NCBI GenBank assembly: GCA_016124235.1 | Contig: WGOC01000031.1 | Span: forward strand, 1 to 64,000 | Source of the DNA: a bacterium | GTDB taxonomy: Bacteria > Verrucomicrobiota > Verrucomicrobiia > Limisphaerales > RI-55 | Length of the DNA: 64,000 bases | Direction of reading: 5' to 3' | In this document: positions 32,991-41,828 of the stretch, one piece after another | Position numbering within the stretch: position 1 is the first letter of the stretch | Layout: each line of letters begins with the position of its first letter | Notes under the pieces: model-generated | Told to the model about the DNA's origin: nothing | Databases searched by the model: none | Seen by the model: only the letters and a program-made list of their open reading frames with translations | Translations under genes and position numbers: made by a program

Positions 32991-33695
32991 TTATGCCAGT
33001 CGATAAGCCGCGATTGCATGCACCTCCAACGGGAACGCCGACTTGTTCCAGAACAGGTTCACCGAATCGAGCGCGCCGGCCGTTTCGTTGAACGCGACGG
33101 AGTTGGCCAGTCCTGTGCCCAGCGCCTCACCGTTCACCGTGATGCTGCCGGCCTGTTCGAGGCCATCGAGCAAATGGGCCGGTGTAAAATCCTTGGCCAC
33201 GCCCGTTGCGGTGAGGTTCCAGAACGTCACCGAAAAGTTGGGACTGCCCTTGGTGATCTCGAGGAACTGCAGGCTCCGCCGTTGCAAGGTGCCGGTGTTG
33301 GTCGCGATCCGGTGCCACTCCAGACCATTGCCGTCGCTGCTGGTCACCGTGGCGCCAACCTTCTTGATGACCCCGCGACCCGACCAGTAATACGGGTTGC
33401 CCGAGTTGGCCACGTAGGTCAGTGGATCGCTGCTCGCGTTGGCCCCGAACTTCATGCCCAGGAAGTTGGTGGTGGTGGCCGCGCCAAAGGGGTTGGTCTT
33501 GCCGGCACACAAACCAAACAACAGGTTCGTGCCGGCGAGATTATTGGTGCCATCGGGTGTGAGGGCCAGCAGCACACCGACGCGCAGCTTGGTCCAGTTG
33601 CTGCCGATGGCCAGCGTGCGCACCCACTCCTCGTTCGCCAGCGACAGATACTTGTCGCTGACCAGATTGAAAACCCGACTGCCAATGTTCGCCAT
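32991..33695 (-). CDS. Phage structural protein, unknown role
   Basis: A 234-residue protein beginning MANIGSRVFNLVSDKYLSLANEEWVRTLAIGSNWTKLRVGVLLALTPDGTNNL. It is rich in beta-strand and NG/GT turns throughout, with no signal peptide. A tail or decoration role is plausible from its position between the capsid and connector-like genes, but no family is recognised. Confidence 0.6.
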   Translation of the reverse strand: MANIGSRVFNLVSDKYLSLANEEWVRTLAIGSNWTKLRVGVLLALTPDGTNNLAGTNLLFGLCAGKTNPFGAATTTNFLGMKFGANASSDPLTYVANSGNPYYWSGRGVIKKVGATVTSSDGNGLEWHRIATNTGTLQRRSLQFLEITKGSPNFSVTFWNLTATGVAKDFTPAHLLDGLEQAGSITVNGEALGTGLANSVAFNETAGALDSVNLFWNKSAFPLEVHAIAAYRLA

Positions 33696-33704
33696 AAGCT
33701 TGGA

Positions 33705-34241
33705 TTAGTAACTGAAAAGTCCCGCGTCGCCGTTCCACCCGGTTCCGCCGGTCAATACCGGCCCGCTGGCCACACCCTCGGCGTAGCTTTCAAAATCCTC
33801 TATGCCCACATGCTGCGCATACGGTTGTGGCAACGCCGCGCCACCGTCCCACCCTGCGCCGTCGACCAGGGCCGTTTCATTCACGGGACCCTCGTCGTAA
33901 CTCTCGAACGTTTCCTCGCCGACGATGACCACGAACGGCACCTTCACCAGCCCGCCGGCATTCCAGCCAAAACCGGCAACCAACAGTGGGGCGGGACCGG
34001 GCGCGTAATCATCAAACGTCTCGATCGAGAACATCGGCACGATCACCGGCGTCTGCTGCCGACCGTTCACGATGGCGATCTGCAGGATGCCTTTCCCGCC
34101 CGGCACCGCCGCCGCATAAAACGAGTAGTCACCACTGACGCCGACACCGCCTTGGGAAGTGGCACTGCCACCACCCCGCCGGGAGACGATCAGTGTGCGA
34201 ATCCCGCGAAACGGATTACGCTTCCTTCGCCTTCCGGCCAT
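33705..34241 (-). CDS. Repeat-containing phage structural protein
   Basis: A 178-residue protein. The N-terminus is very basic (MAGRRRKRNPFRG). The C-terminal 110 residues hold three imperfect repeats spaced 36-38 residues apart: FDDYAPG...GFGWNAG, FESYDEG...GAGWDGG and FESYAEG...GTGWNGD. Each has an F-x-x-Y-x-x-G start and a G-x-GW-x-G end, suggesting small beta modules. It ends 10 bp before the next structural gene. Function unknown. Confidence 0.65.
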   Translation of the reverse strand: MAGRRRKRNPFRGIRTLIVSRRGGGSATSQGGVGVSGDYSFYAAAVPGGKGILQIAIVNGRQQTPVIVPMFSIETFDDYAPGPAPLLVAGFGWNAGGLVKVPFVVIVGEETFESYDEGPVNETALVDGAGWDGGAALPQPYAQHVGIEDFESYAEGVASGPVLTGGTGWNGDAGLFSY

Positions 34242-34425
34242 GACGTTTTTTCCCTTCGTTGATAGGGCGAAGCTCCCGCTGAGCCTCATCCTGATCACGG
34301 TCCACTGGTACTTCACCTGGCACCGTCATGTTCAACACGCCTTCAGGTTTGTATTCAAGCCGTGCTTCGGTGGTGGGGCGGTTCACTCCGTGAACGCCTT
34401 CCTCTTCGTGTCCATTGGTGTCCAT
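34216..34425 (-). CDS. Possible small basic protein between capsid and repeat protein
   Basis: A 69-residue frame (MDTNGHEEEGVHGVNRP... ending KKRHGRKAKEA) that overlaps the next gene start by 26 bp. Its first codons fall in a stutter repeat (GTGTCCATTGGTGTCCATTTG on the plus strand), so the start is uncertain; the frame is open to 34,515. Weak support. Confidence 0.3.
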   Translation of the reverse strand: MDTNGHEEEGVHGVNRPTTEARLEYKPEGVLNMTVPGEVPVDRDQDEAQRELRPINEGKKRHGRKAKEA

Positions 34426-34550
34426 TTGTGGTTCTCCACTCCGTGCCTCCGCGTCTCCGCGGTGCAAAATGAGCGGCCGCCGCTTACGCCGTATGATGGG
34501 ATACAAACCTTCCATCGCTCATTAATCAGTGTTTCATCCGTGGCTAAACC

Positions 34551-35558
34551 TCAGTTATGCTGAATCGCGACGATGCGGACGTTCTTGTTCTCGTAAACGC
34601 GTGTCCAGTTGGTGCCGTCTTCGAGTTCGGCGTTCGTCGGTGAATCACCGACCACTGCGGCCGAGTTGAACTTCACCCCACGCGGATGCAGGATGTAACG
34701 CCGGCGATTGATCAGCACGGAATCACTGTCGAGCGGCAGCCGCGCCAGCTCCACGCCTTCGGTGCCGAACCCGCCCTGCAACGGCTTCGCATCCAGCCGG
34801 GCCGAGCCCTTACCGAACGCGCCGGGACCGAACAGATAACTCGTGTAAACGAAGCCATCCGTCGTGCCCGCACGCACCGGCAGGTTGTCATCCACGATCA
34901 CGCGGCGGCCCTGGAAGATGCGAATCTGGGTTTTGCCCTCGCTGTCGGGGATGAAATCGATGAGATCGAGTTTGCGCAGCGCGGCCTCGGTGGCCGAGTG
35001 CATGCCGATGGCTGTCAAACCATCCGCCCGATCACCGAGCTTCTGCGTCGCGTCAATGAAGGTCACACCATTCAGCTTGGTCGAATCGGACTGACCGGCG
35101 ATGTCTTCACTGGCGATGTTCAACAAGTTGTTCGCCATGGAAGCCGAGGCAAACACACCTTTGAGCGCCGAGATGATCAGTCCTTCATCCGTGCGCGCCC
35201 AGTAACCGGCCACCAGATCAACAATCGCCTGCATCGGATCATCGCCCGAGATCACGCTGGCCAGATGGTTCACCGACCAGGCGTTGCCGTCGTTGTGAAT
35301 CCGCGCCAGGTCCTGGTCGGACCCGATCTTGTTCACATTGAGTGGTGCGCTGTCGCTGAGGATCTGCCGCGCTCCGGAGAGGTCCTTCCAGAAGGGCATG
35401 TGCACCTCGCGCCCGCCCATCGCGGCGAGGTCATCGAACTCCGGCGCCGCCTCGACAATGCCTGATCTGGCAAACGTCGATAACTCCGCCGTCCGCTCGA
35501 TCGCGTACTTTTCAAACTCTGTCGGAACAATGATGTCCGCCACTGCAGTCTTCGCCAT
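34551..35558 (-). CDS. Major capsid protein
   Basis: A 335-residue protein with the layout of phage coat proteins of the P22/major-capsid family: an N-terminal alpha segment (FEKYAIERTAELSTFARSGIVEAAPEFDDLAAMGGREVHMPFWKDL), a spine region with IVDLVAGYWARTDEGLIISALKGVF, and an A-domain-like end with DSVLINRRRYILHPRGVKF. Typical capsid phrases include GMHSATEAALRKLDLIDFIPDSEGKTQIRIFQGRRVIVDD. It lies directly downstream of a scaffold-like gene, as expected. I see no maturation protease. Confidence 0.85.
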   Translation of the reverse strand: MAKTAVADIIVPTEFEKYAIERTAELSTFARSGIVEAAPEFDDLAAMGGREVHMPFWKDLSGARQILSDSAPLNVNKIGSDQDLARIHNDGNAWSVNHLASVISGDDPMQAIVDLVAGYWARTDEGLIISALKGVFASASMANNLLNIASEDIAGQSDSTKLNGVTFIDATQKLGDRADGLTAIGMHSATEAALRKLDLIDFIPDSEGKTQIRIFQGRRVIVDDNLPVRAGTTDGFVYTSYLFGPGAFGKGSARLDAKPLQGGFGTEGVELARLPLDSDSVLINRRRYILHPRGVKFNSAAVVGDSPTNAELEDGTNWTRVYENKNVRIVAIQHN

Positions 35559-35673
35559 AGTGCTTCAATAATGATTTTCGATTTACGATTTACGGTTGAT
35601 CGGCTGACACCACATCAGCCCTTGCCCGATCCGTTGGGTCCAAATCATCAATCACAAATCATAAATCATAGAT

Positions 35674-36447
35674 TTAGGCCGCTGCCTTCAACCTCGCCGC
35701 CAGCCCCGGATCACCTTTCTGGATCCTCATCTGTTCCGTGAGATTCCAGGTCTCCCGCCGGAACGGATTTTTGCCCATGCCCCGCATCCCGGCGCCACCG
35801 GCGCCGTTGTTGTTGCCGGAACCTCCACCCGCATTTGATTCGAACAAGTGGGGCGCGTCGGAAACCAACGCATCCACCCATTCCTCCAAAGTCATCGGGT
35901 TGATCCCATCCTTGCCCGTGCGCACCGTGCTGCCGTCCGGCTCGTAAGCCGTGGGCAATCCGTTGCTCAGCTTGAACACACCCCGCGCCCGCGCCGTGAG
36001 ATCGGCCAACGCGGTCGACCGCAAACCACGCCTGGTCGCAGCGGCCACGGCGGCCTGATCGATCTGCACCGTGGCCAGCCGGGCATTCAGCGCGTCCCGC
36101 TCGGCGGCGACGGATGCAAGCTGCTTGTCGAAGTCCGCCTTGAGCGACTTCGAACGCGCCTCGATGACTTTCTCGATCTCGCCCGCCTTGAGCTGGCGCT
36201 CCTCTTCGAGCCGCTGTTTCTCGGCGGCCAGTTGACGGACCGCCTCCGGATCGATGCCCTCGAAGCGCTGCTTGAGTTCATCGCGTTCCTTGAGCAGCGC
36301 CACATTGGTCGTGCGAAACTCATCGAGCTTCGCCTTGTCCACCGCGCCCTCAACATCCAGGACGAACACACCGTCGCGCTCGACATACAAGTTCGCCAGT
36401 TCGGCGGGCGCCTCGTCCTTCGATTTTAGTTTGTATTTGAGTGCCAT
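35674..36447 (-). CDS. Phage scaffold-like protein
   Basis: A 257-residue protein with an N-terminal segment, a long charged coiled coil (about 35-150: FRTTNVALLKERDELKQRFEGIDPEAVRQLAAEKQRLEEERQLKAGEIEKVIEARSKSLKADFDKQLASVAAERD), a glycine/asparagine-rich patch and a C-terminal helix. This is the build of capsid scaffolds and of minor capsid GpG-like proteins. It precedes the capsid gene. Start ATG 36,447. Confidence 0.75.
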   Translation of the reverse strand: MALKYKLKSKDEAPAELANLYVERDGVFVLDVEGAVDKAKLDEFRTTNVALLKERDELKQRFEGIDPEAVRQLAAEKQRLEEERQLKAGEIEKVIEARSKSLKADFDKQLASVAAERDALNARLATVQIDQAAVAAATRRGLRSTALADLTARARGVFKLSNGLPTAYEPDGSTVRTGKDGINPMTLEEWVDALVSDAPHLFESNAGGGSGNNNGAGGAGMRGMGKNPFRRETWNLTEQMRIQKGDPGLAARLKAAA

Positions 36448-36652
36448 ATCGCTTCTTGACGCGGGCACTCATCGGGCAATCGCCGGCGCGGGTCAAAGGC
36501 GATTCGCCGTTCCCCGAAGAAAGTCGGGAAAACACACGAATGTTCACGAACCCTCGCGCTTTGGAGGTGAAGCAAGCCGTGGCGTTGCCCGTCTCATGCT
36601 CGCGCTGGACGTGTGCCGTTTGTTTGTGTTTGCTCCCGGGAGCATCGTTCCC

Positions 36653-37813
36653 ATGAAAAAATCAGTTGCATCCGGGGCGGCCCGGCTGGCCGGGAAGGTT
36701 CGTGAATTCATCGGCCGGAAATCCCAGCGTGATCTGACCCGCCTCCTGGGACGGTCCGCGCCAAAGCCGGCACGTTCCCGGAAAGGCTCCCTGCTCCGCG
36801 CGCCCCGGTACTGGCAGAAATGGGAAACCGCATTGCTCGGCAAAGTTCCCGACGCGGAAGTGGCCCGTCGCACCGGTCGGACCTACTCCGCCGTACAAAG
36901 CCAACGCGTGAAGCAAGGCATTTTGTATGTGCGCCAACGAGACTGGACACCTGATGAGATCGGCCTGCTGGGAAAATATCCGGACCGGGAGGTGGCACGC
37001 ATGACCCGACGCACCCTGGCCGGAGTGCAAACCAGGCGACAGGACTTGAAGCTGCCGTCTGTCAGCTCCCGTCAGCGCGACTGGACCAAACGGGAGGACG
37101 CGCTGCTGGTTAAATACCCCGACCGGGAAGTTGCCCGTCGACTCAAGCGTTCCCATGCCTCCGTGCAACACCGGCGGCAGCGGCTGGGCATTCCCAAACC
37201 CAATCCACTGGCCCGCTCATGGAGCAAGCTGGAGGATTCGCTGCTGGGACGGCTGCCGGATGTCGTGCTGAGCCGGCAGTTGAACCGCACCCTGGCGGCC
37301 GTCCGGTTCCGTCGCCTGGACAAGAAAATTCCAACGTGTGGTTGTCCGCCGGACCAGTTGCCGTCGGCAATCGCCAAGCTCCGTGGAGTGTTGTGCCGGG
37401 TACAGGCGGAGAAGCAAAAGGCGCGAGCCCTTCCGTCAATACCCGTGGGTCGATTCCGGCGAAGTGGCAGGGATTCCCGTCCGCGCAAACTCCGCTGGTG
37501 GACCGCCGCCGAAGACAAGCTGCTCGGCACTCTTTCCGACGGGGAACTGGCCCGGCGGCTTGGTCGCTCGACCATATCGGTGATGCGGCGGCGCCTGCGC
37601 CTGGGAATTCTTCTGCCCGTTCAAAGCAGATTGTGGACGCTCGAAGAGGATGCGCTGGTGGGCGCCATGCCGGACCGGGAGCTCGCTCATAAGTTGAACC
37701 GGACACCGGCGGCGGTGAAAATCCGCCGCCAAAGGAAGGGCCTTCCGCCGTTTCACCACGTGCAGCCAAAGACCCCTGATAAAGGCGTCTTAAGGGTGAC
37801 TACTGGCAACTGA
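36653..37813 (+). CDS. Six-repeat Myb/SANT-like DNA-binding protein
   Basis: A 386-residue, highly basic protein on the strand opposite to the late genes. Six helical modules of about 38 residues start with W-x-x-x-E and contain PDxEVARRxxRTxxAVxxRR: YWQKWETALLG, DWTPDEIGLLG, DWTKREDALLV, SWSKLEDSLLG, WWTAAEDKLLG and LWTLEEDALVG. Between modules 4 and 5 lies a linker with a CGC and one further cysteine. Each module has the tryptophan-spaced helix-turn-helix pattern of Myb/SANT domains. DNA binding is a strong inference; the target is unknown. Start: ATG 36,653. Its 3' end overlaps the convergent portal gene by 24 bp. Confidence 0.8.
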   Translation: MKKSVASGAARLAGKVREFIGRKSQRDLTRLLGRSAPKPARSRKGSLLRAPRYWQKWETALLGKVPDAEVARRTGRTYSAVQSQRVKQGILYVRQRDWTPDEIGLLGKYPDREVARMTRRTLAGVQTRRQDLKLPSVSSRQRDWTKREDALLVKYPDREVARRLKRSHASVQHRRQRLGIPKPNPLARSWSKLEDSLLGRLPDVVLSRQLNRTLAAVRFRRLDKKIPTCGCPPDQLPSAIAKLRGVLCRVQAEKQKARALPSIPVGRFRRSGRDSRPRKLRWWTAAEDKLLGTLSDGELARRLGRSTISVMRRRLRLGILLPVQSRLWTLEEDALVGAMPDRELAHKLNRTPAAVKIRRQRKGLPPFHHVQPKTPDKGVLRVTTGN

Positions 37814-39361
37814 CCCGTCCGGCTTTGCCCTCGCCGGCTTCTTCTCCCCGCCAATCAACTTCAGCTCTTCTTCCATTGATCGACCCTCCGGCAGCACCTC
37901 GCCGCGCCGGAATAACTCTGTCATGGTGTCACGGCTGATTGCGCCTGCCTGCCAGGCGGCGACGATGGCCTGGATATCCTGTGATGCCAGACCTTTGGTG
38001 CTGAAGTCGGTGTTCAGCTCGATCAACACGTGTTCATTGGTGATGTCATCCGGAAGTTCCTCGGTCGAGTTCCACCAATACGCCCAGCGCAACACCTGCG
38101 TCAGTGAAGCACTCACGTTGATTGCGATGTTGCCGAGGATCGAGTTCTCACCCGATTGCCGCAGCTCGATCGCCGTCGCGGTTTCGCCGACCTTCTTTTG
38201 ATCCTCAAGCAACCGTGATCCAAGAACGGCCATCAACCGTTCATCCCGATCCATCGCCCGCTCGAACGTCGTCAGACCCTGACCGGTAAACTCCAGGAAC
38301 CCAGCCGTCGCGCCGGGTGTGTCCGTCACCCACGCCGTGCTCGCACCGATCCTGAGCGATGCCGATTTGTCGAACCCGCTGACCCACGCCGTGGGCAGCG
38401 CCGTGAAATGCACGCCGTGTTTGTAATCAGCATCGAGACGATAGTGATCCAAATTCACGGCAATGATATCCGCCATTGGCAGCTTTTCAATCGACGGCAG
38501 CGAATGCCGGGCACCATGAAACACAAACGGAATCATCGGCAACGGCTTGCCCAATCGCTTCGGCACCCGTGTTTCAACCAGCTTCCATTTCGTCTTATCC
38601 TTGCTCGGTAGGGCGCCGCTGCGTTGGCGCCCATCATTGGATTTCTCCTGCCGCCAAATCTCCACAACGCATTCGTAGTCTCGTTTCCCTGTGGTGGGGC
38701 GAGACTCCGTCGAGCCCTGATCTTTCACCGGTACCAACCGCAACACCCGAATCTGCTCCGCCACGCTGGTTGCAAAATCATCCCCCTTATCGGTGGGGCG
38801 AGATTCCATCGAGCCGTTCTTCTCATCTCCCATCTGCGAACTCCCATCTGCCTCCTCGAAGAGGACCACCAGTGTTGCCACGTTCCGCCCATTGATCCTT
38901 TCGACCCGCCAGTTGATGATCTGCTCCGCCCGATACAGCGACGCGTAAATGCGATTCTCGGCGGTATCCTCCCAATCCACCAAGGTCCCCGCGCGTCCGA
39001 GGGAAATGATCTCGTTCACGACACTCTTGGCGTACGCGGGCAATGGACTTCCCAGCATGTCCGCGTCGTTGACGAATGCCTGAAGTGCATTGGCCAGCGC
39101 CGACGAATCCTCCGGCCGCTTGACGAACGGCGGCCGACGAAACACCAGCCCAAGATACCCTTCAGCCGTCCGCGCCGTCGCGTTAAAGAACGAAGCCCGT
39201 GATTTGTAAGCCAGGTATTCCTCATCGCTCTGCGAGTCGAGCCGCGACAGATACCTTACGCCAGCCGCCTTGACGGCATCCTCCCCGGCAATCACATCGC
39301 GGGCACGGTTCCATTTCGGCAGCGCATCGTCGTACTCGGGATGCGTGTTGTTCACTGGCAT
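37790..39361 (-). CDS. Phage portal protein (DUF4055 family)
   Basis: A 523-residue protein forming the dodecameric DNA-entry ring of the capsid. It starts NNTHPEYDDALPKWNRARDVIAGEDAVKAAGVRYLSRL and has YKSRASFFNATARTAEGYLGLVFRRPP, matching DUF4055 portals. The C-terminal part has the usual QKKVGETATAIELRQSGENSILGNIAINVSASLTQVLRWAYWW. Between about residues 170 and 265 it carries in-frame copies of dispersed repeats (ESRPT-type segments encoded by GGTGGGGCGAGA-type DNA, and QRSGALPSK), absent from ordinary portals as far as I can judge. Confidence 0.85.
   Translation of the reverse strand: MPVNNTHPEYDDALPKWNRARDVIAGEDAVKAAGVRYLSRLDSQSDEEYLAYKSRASFFNATARTAEGYLGLVFRRPPFVKRPEDSSALANALQAFVNDADMLGSPLPAYAKSVVNEIISLGRAGTLVDWEDTAENRIYASLYRAEQIINWRVERINGRNVATLVVLFEEADGSSQMGDEKNGSMESRPTDKGDDFATSVAEQIRVLRLVPVKDQGSTESRPTTGKRDYECVVEIWRQEKSNDGRQRSGALPSKDKTKWKLVETRVPKRLGKPLPMIPFVFHGARHSLPSIEKLPMADIIAVNLDHYRLDADYKHGVHFTALPTAWVSGFDKSASLRIGASTAWVTDTPGATAGFLEFTGQGLTTFERAMDRDERLMAVLGSRLLEDQKKVGETATAIELRQSGENSILGNIAINVSASLTQVLRWAYWWNSTEELPDDITNEHVLIELNTDFSTKGLASQDIQAIVAAWQAGAISRDTMTELFRRGEVLPEGRSMEEELKLIGGEKKPARAKPDGSVASSHP
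38607..38633. repeat. Dispersed repeat family C, inside the portal gene
   Basis: GGTAGGGCGCCGCTGCGTT then GGCGCCCA. A second copy with five differences lies in the intergenic gap at 42,950-42,976. Imperfect palindrome; read in frame as part of RQRSGALPS. Confidence 0.6.
38693..38716. repeat. Dispersed repeat family D, copy 1, inside the portal gene
   Basis: GGTGGGGCGAGACTCCGTC then GAGCC. A near-identical copy lies at 38,792-38,815 (also portal) and a diverged one at 52,090-52,115 (resolvase 3' end). Confidence 0.6.
38792..38815. repeat. Dispersed repeat family D, copy 2, inside the portal gene
   Basis: GGTGGGGCGAGATTCCATC then GAGCC, two differences from copy 1. Both copies are read in the same frame and encode a GS-ESRPT segment. 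Confidence 0.6.
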
Positions 39362-39494
39362 ACGCCAACCCCGCTATTGCATCGCGCATCCAGAGTCAAC
39401 ATCCACCAAGCCAGCCCGATCGAAAGTCACGAAACTTCACACGCTTCGGTGCATTCCAGCCGGAATCCCTCTCTTCGCGTCTTTGCGACGATTC

Positions 39495-39695
39495 TTAATC
39501 CCCGATGAACTTCAACGGCCGATCGATGCACGCCATGGGAATCTCAAAGCGCTTTCGCCGATACTCGATCCGGCTGCCGATGTCCTTGCTGATCACCTTG
39601 GTACTTGCGCCATCGGGTAGTCCTTCTGGCAGCTCGTACAGCTGACACTTCTTCACCTTCGCCCATGACTCGACGTAATAGGGGATCTTTGCCAC
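39495..39695 (-). CDS. Small phage protein, unknown
   Basis: A 66-residue frame (MAKIPYYVESWAKVKKCQLYELPEGLPDGASTKVISKDIGSRIEYRRKRFEIPMACIDRPLKFIGD) with ordinary protein-like composition, between the portal and PEP-CTERM genes. No family recognised. The rest of the 39,362-39,725 gap shows a TTCGCGTCTTTGCG-type stutter repeat near 39,475. Confidence 0.45.
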   Translation of the reverse strand: MAKIPYYVESWAKVKKCQLYELPEGLPDGASTKVISKDIGSRIEYRRKRFEIPMACIDRPLKFIGD

Positions 39696-39725
39696 ATTTA
39701 CGGTGAAACTCCACTTCGGGCTCGG

Positions 39726-40265
39726 TCAACTGCGGGTGCAAGGTCCCGTCGGTTTTCTTCTCTTAAATGCCAGCAAGGCGGCACTAGCAGTGACTAGAAC
39801 CCATCCTGGTGGTTCGGGCACGGCAACCAGCGGGCCCGCGATTTTATTGAGAAAGTCCCCGTCCAAAGTATAAGCGTATACTTCAAAGTCAGTTCGGTTC
39901 GCGAGCATCTCAGCAATTTGAAAATCCGCCATGCCCGTCGTTCCGATATAGAATATTGTGCCATCGATAACGGTCGGCGCCTCCAGGTCAAACGCCCACG
40001 CGGTACTACCGCCGGCTATCCTTCCCACGCTAAACACTGGATCGATTGAGCTAACAGCTATTTCATAACGCACACTAAAAAGCGGTCCCTCACCACTGAC
40101 CTCAGGGGTAACCACCGTAACACTTGCAGTTAACGCGGGCTCTCCAGGAAGCAACGGTTCAAGCGTCGATTTCAAGGTCCCTTGACCCGTGACGACATTG
40201 CCTGCGACAAGGGCAGCTCCGACAATTGCGACCAATCGTATTCGAGATCCCATAACTTTGTTCAC
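39726..40265 (-). CDS. PEP-CTERM sorting-domain protein
   Basis: A 179-residue exported protein. N-terminal signal (RLVAIVGAALVAGNVVTG), beta-rich middle (TLEPLLPGEPALTASVTVVTPE, FDLEAPTVIDGTIFYIGTTG), and a C-terminal PEP-CTERM tag: VPEPPGWVLVTASAALLAFKRRK. PEP-CTERM proteins are processed by host exosortase and anchored at or released from the cell surface. Such a gene between portal and terminase is host-type cargo (a moron). Its true start could be the second ATG at 40,253. Confidence 0.8.
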   Translation of the reverse strand: MNKVMGSRIRLVAIVGAALVAGNVVTGQGTLKSTLEPLLPGEPALTASVTVVTPEVSGEGPLFSVRYEIAVSSIDPVFSVGRIAGGSTAWAFDLEAPTVIDGTIFYIGTTGMADFQIAEMLANRTDFEVYAYTLDGDFLNKIAGPLVAVPEPPGWVLVTASAALLAFKRRKPTGPCTRS

Positions 40266-40690
40266 CCGATGGGATCATCGGTAGGCCCAAAACAAAAGGG
40301 GATTTGTTTGCTGTCAAGTAGCTAAGTCAGATCGCTAATGCTCACACGCAAGTCAGTTCACCCGTCGTTCGCTGGAGCTGGCACTGTGGGTTCATCGAAC
40401 CGCGCACCGGCGAAGCGGCAATCCACGTGGTCACGCAAACGCCGCGCGCGGAACGCCTACGCTCATGCATCGGCCGCAGCGGCCTCGCACCGGGCCGCCC
40501 CGTCTCAGGTCGATGGTGGCGCTGACAGCGGCCCTTTCGCTACCGCGCGCGCGATCGGACTCGTCATCACGCTCGAACGCGCCCATTGCAGTCCACCCGT
40601 CGCGAACGTTCGAAGCGTTTACAGCGCGGTAGGCGGACAGACAATTATGGTAATGGCCACGGTCGTCGCTACCGCTCCTCGGTGGATTGG

Positions 40691-40720
40691 AAAAGTGTGC
40701 TGCCAGCAGCTTGCTGGCAG
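40691..40720 (+). repeat. Family B hairpin repeat, copy 3
   Basis: AAAAGTG then TGCTGCCAGCA-GCT-TGCTGGCAG: a 9-bp stem with a 3-nt loop. It matches the reverse complement of the copies at 12,686 and 13,238. Confidence 0.55.
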
Positions 40721-41655
40721 GGTCTCGGTCCGGCCGCCCGGCCACCGCGAGCGGCTGACTCTCCCGCTGCACTGCGTTGCGCCGGAGCCGTAGCCCATCG
40801 CGGACGCCGGTCTCTTGAGATTCATCCCGCCGCGTGCCTGAAGGCTTCGCTTCCGGCAGCGAGCCCGGCACCCACCGGCAACTTCAGTCCGTCGATTTCC
40901 CATCGCCGGGCGTCCGTCAGACTGCCAGGGCTGACTCACGTCACCGTGTCAGACTGTCGGCCGGGGAAGCGCGCTGTCGCGCGCCCCTGACTCTGGCGTT
41001 TCAGTTGGCTTTGGTTCGCTGCACTGCATTGCGCCGGCGTCGACCTCCCGTTGGTCAGCCGACCGCACGAGCTGCATTCCGTTCCGACTCACCGTCGCCG
41101 CCTGACCCCGCCGAGACAGGGAGGGGAGGACGCTCGTTTGAACTCGCACGCCGGTGGCGTATCGCGAACTGGATCGCGACCCCGTGATTCAGTTTTGCTC
41201 CGCTGCCGGCGCGCAAGCACGTGGCATGATGGGATGCGATTCGTTCCCGCTTGCACAAGAGCTGTTATACCGCGTGCCGCCCCATTGCCCGCTCCCGCTG
41301 GCGCAGGACCCCGGGCATCGGGGACCCCGCCGGCTCCCGCCTACCCACCGTTCGCTTTCGCTCCCATCTGCCGGCCCGGTTCACTTGATATAACAGCGTC
41401 TTGTGGCCGGGGAACACTCCGGGACCTGTCACCGTCACTGCTGAAGCCCTACACCGGACCTCGCGCCCGTCCGGTTCGGCAGTGATCGTGTGCCAGTCCC
41501 TCCGGCATCCTTCACGCCACAGCTTGCGCAAGTCTTCCACACAGCTCCGCCGCCTTCGTGAGTTTCCGGGGTCGCGGTTTTTGAAATCCGGGAGGGACGG
41601 CATGTTGCCGTCCACAATCATCGGACCGCGACACGCGGTAGGACAACAGCTTTGT

Positions 41656-41723
41656 CCCGGTCGTGGAGTTACCGCCGCAGTTCTGCGTTGTGGGGGAAGG
41701 GGCACCGGTAATCCACGACCGGG
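41656..41723. repeat. Long bulged inverted repeat
   Basis: CCCGGTCGTGGA + TTACCG (41,656-41,667 and 41,669-41,674) pairs with CGGTAA + TCCACGACCGGG (41,706-41,723), leaving one bulged G. The loop holds a smaller CGCAG-TT-CTGCG hairpin. Confidence 0.75.
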
Positions 41724-41805
41724 CTACTAACCACTCCATCACATCTGTCCCGCTTTTTCCAGTTTTTCCTATCAGTGTTCTTCCGTGTCGATCCGTGCCT
41801 GAAAT

Positions 41806-41828
41806 GTAGGACAGGCGTCCCGCCTGTC
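41806..41828. repeat. Family A palindromic repeat, copy 3
   Basis: GTAGGACAGGC, GTCCC, GCCTGTC. Directly preceded by a stutter repeat with GTGTTCTTCCGTGTCGATCC. Confidence 0.75.

Noticed and set aside
32904..34262. 452-residue plus-strand frame opposite structural genes
   Set aside because: It crosses several minus-strand genes and their gaps, including a stutter repeat and a family A palindrome, and has no domain.
40338..41730. Several overlapping short frames in the 40.3-41.7 kb stretch
   Set aside because: None shows domain, normal composition or clear start; they run across hairpins on both strands.
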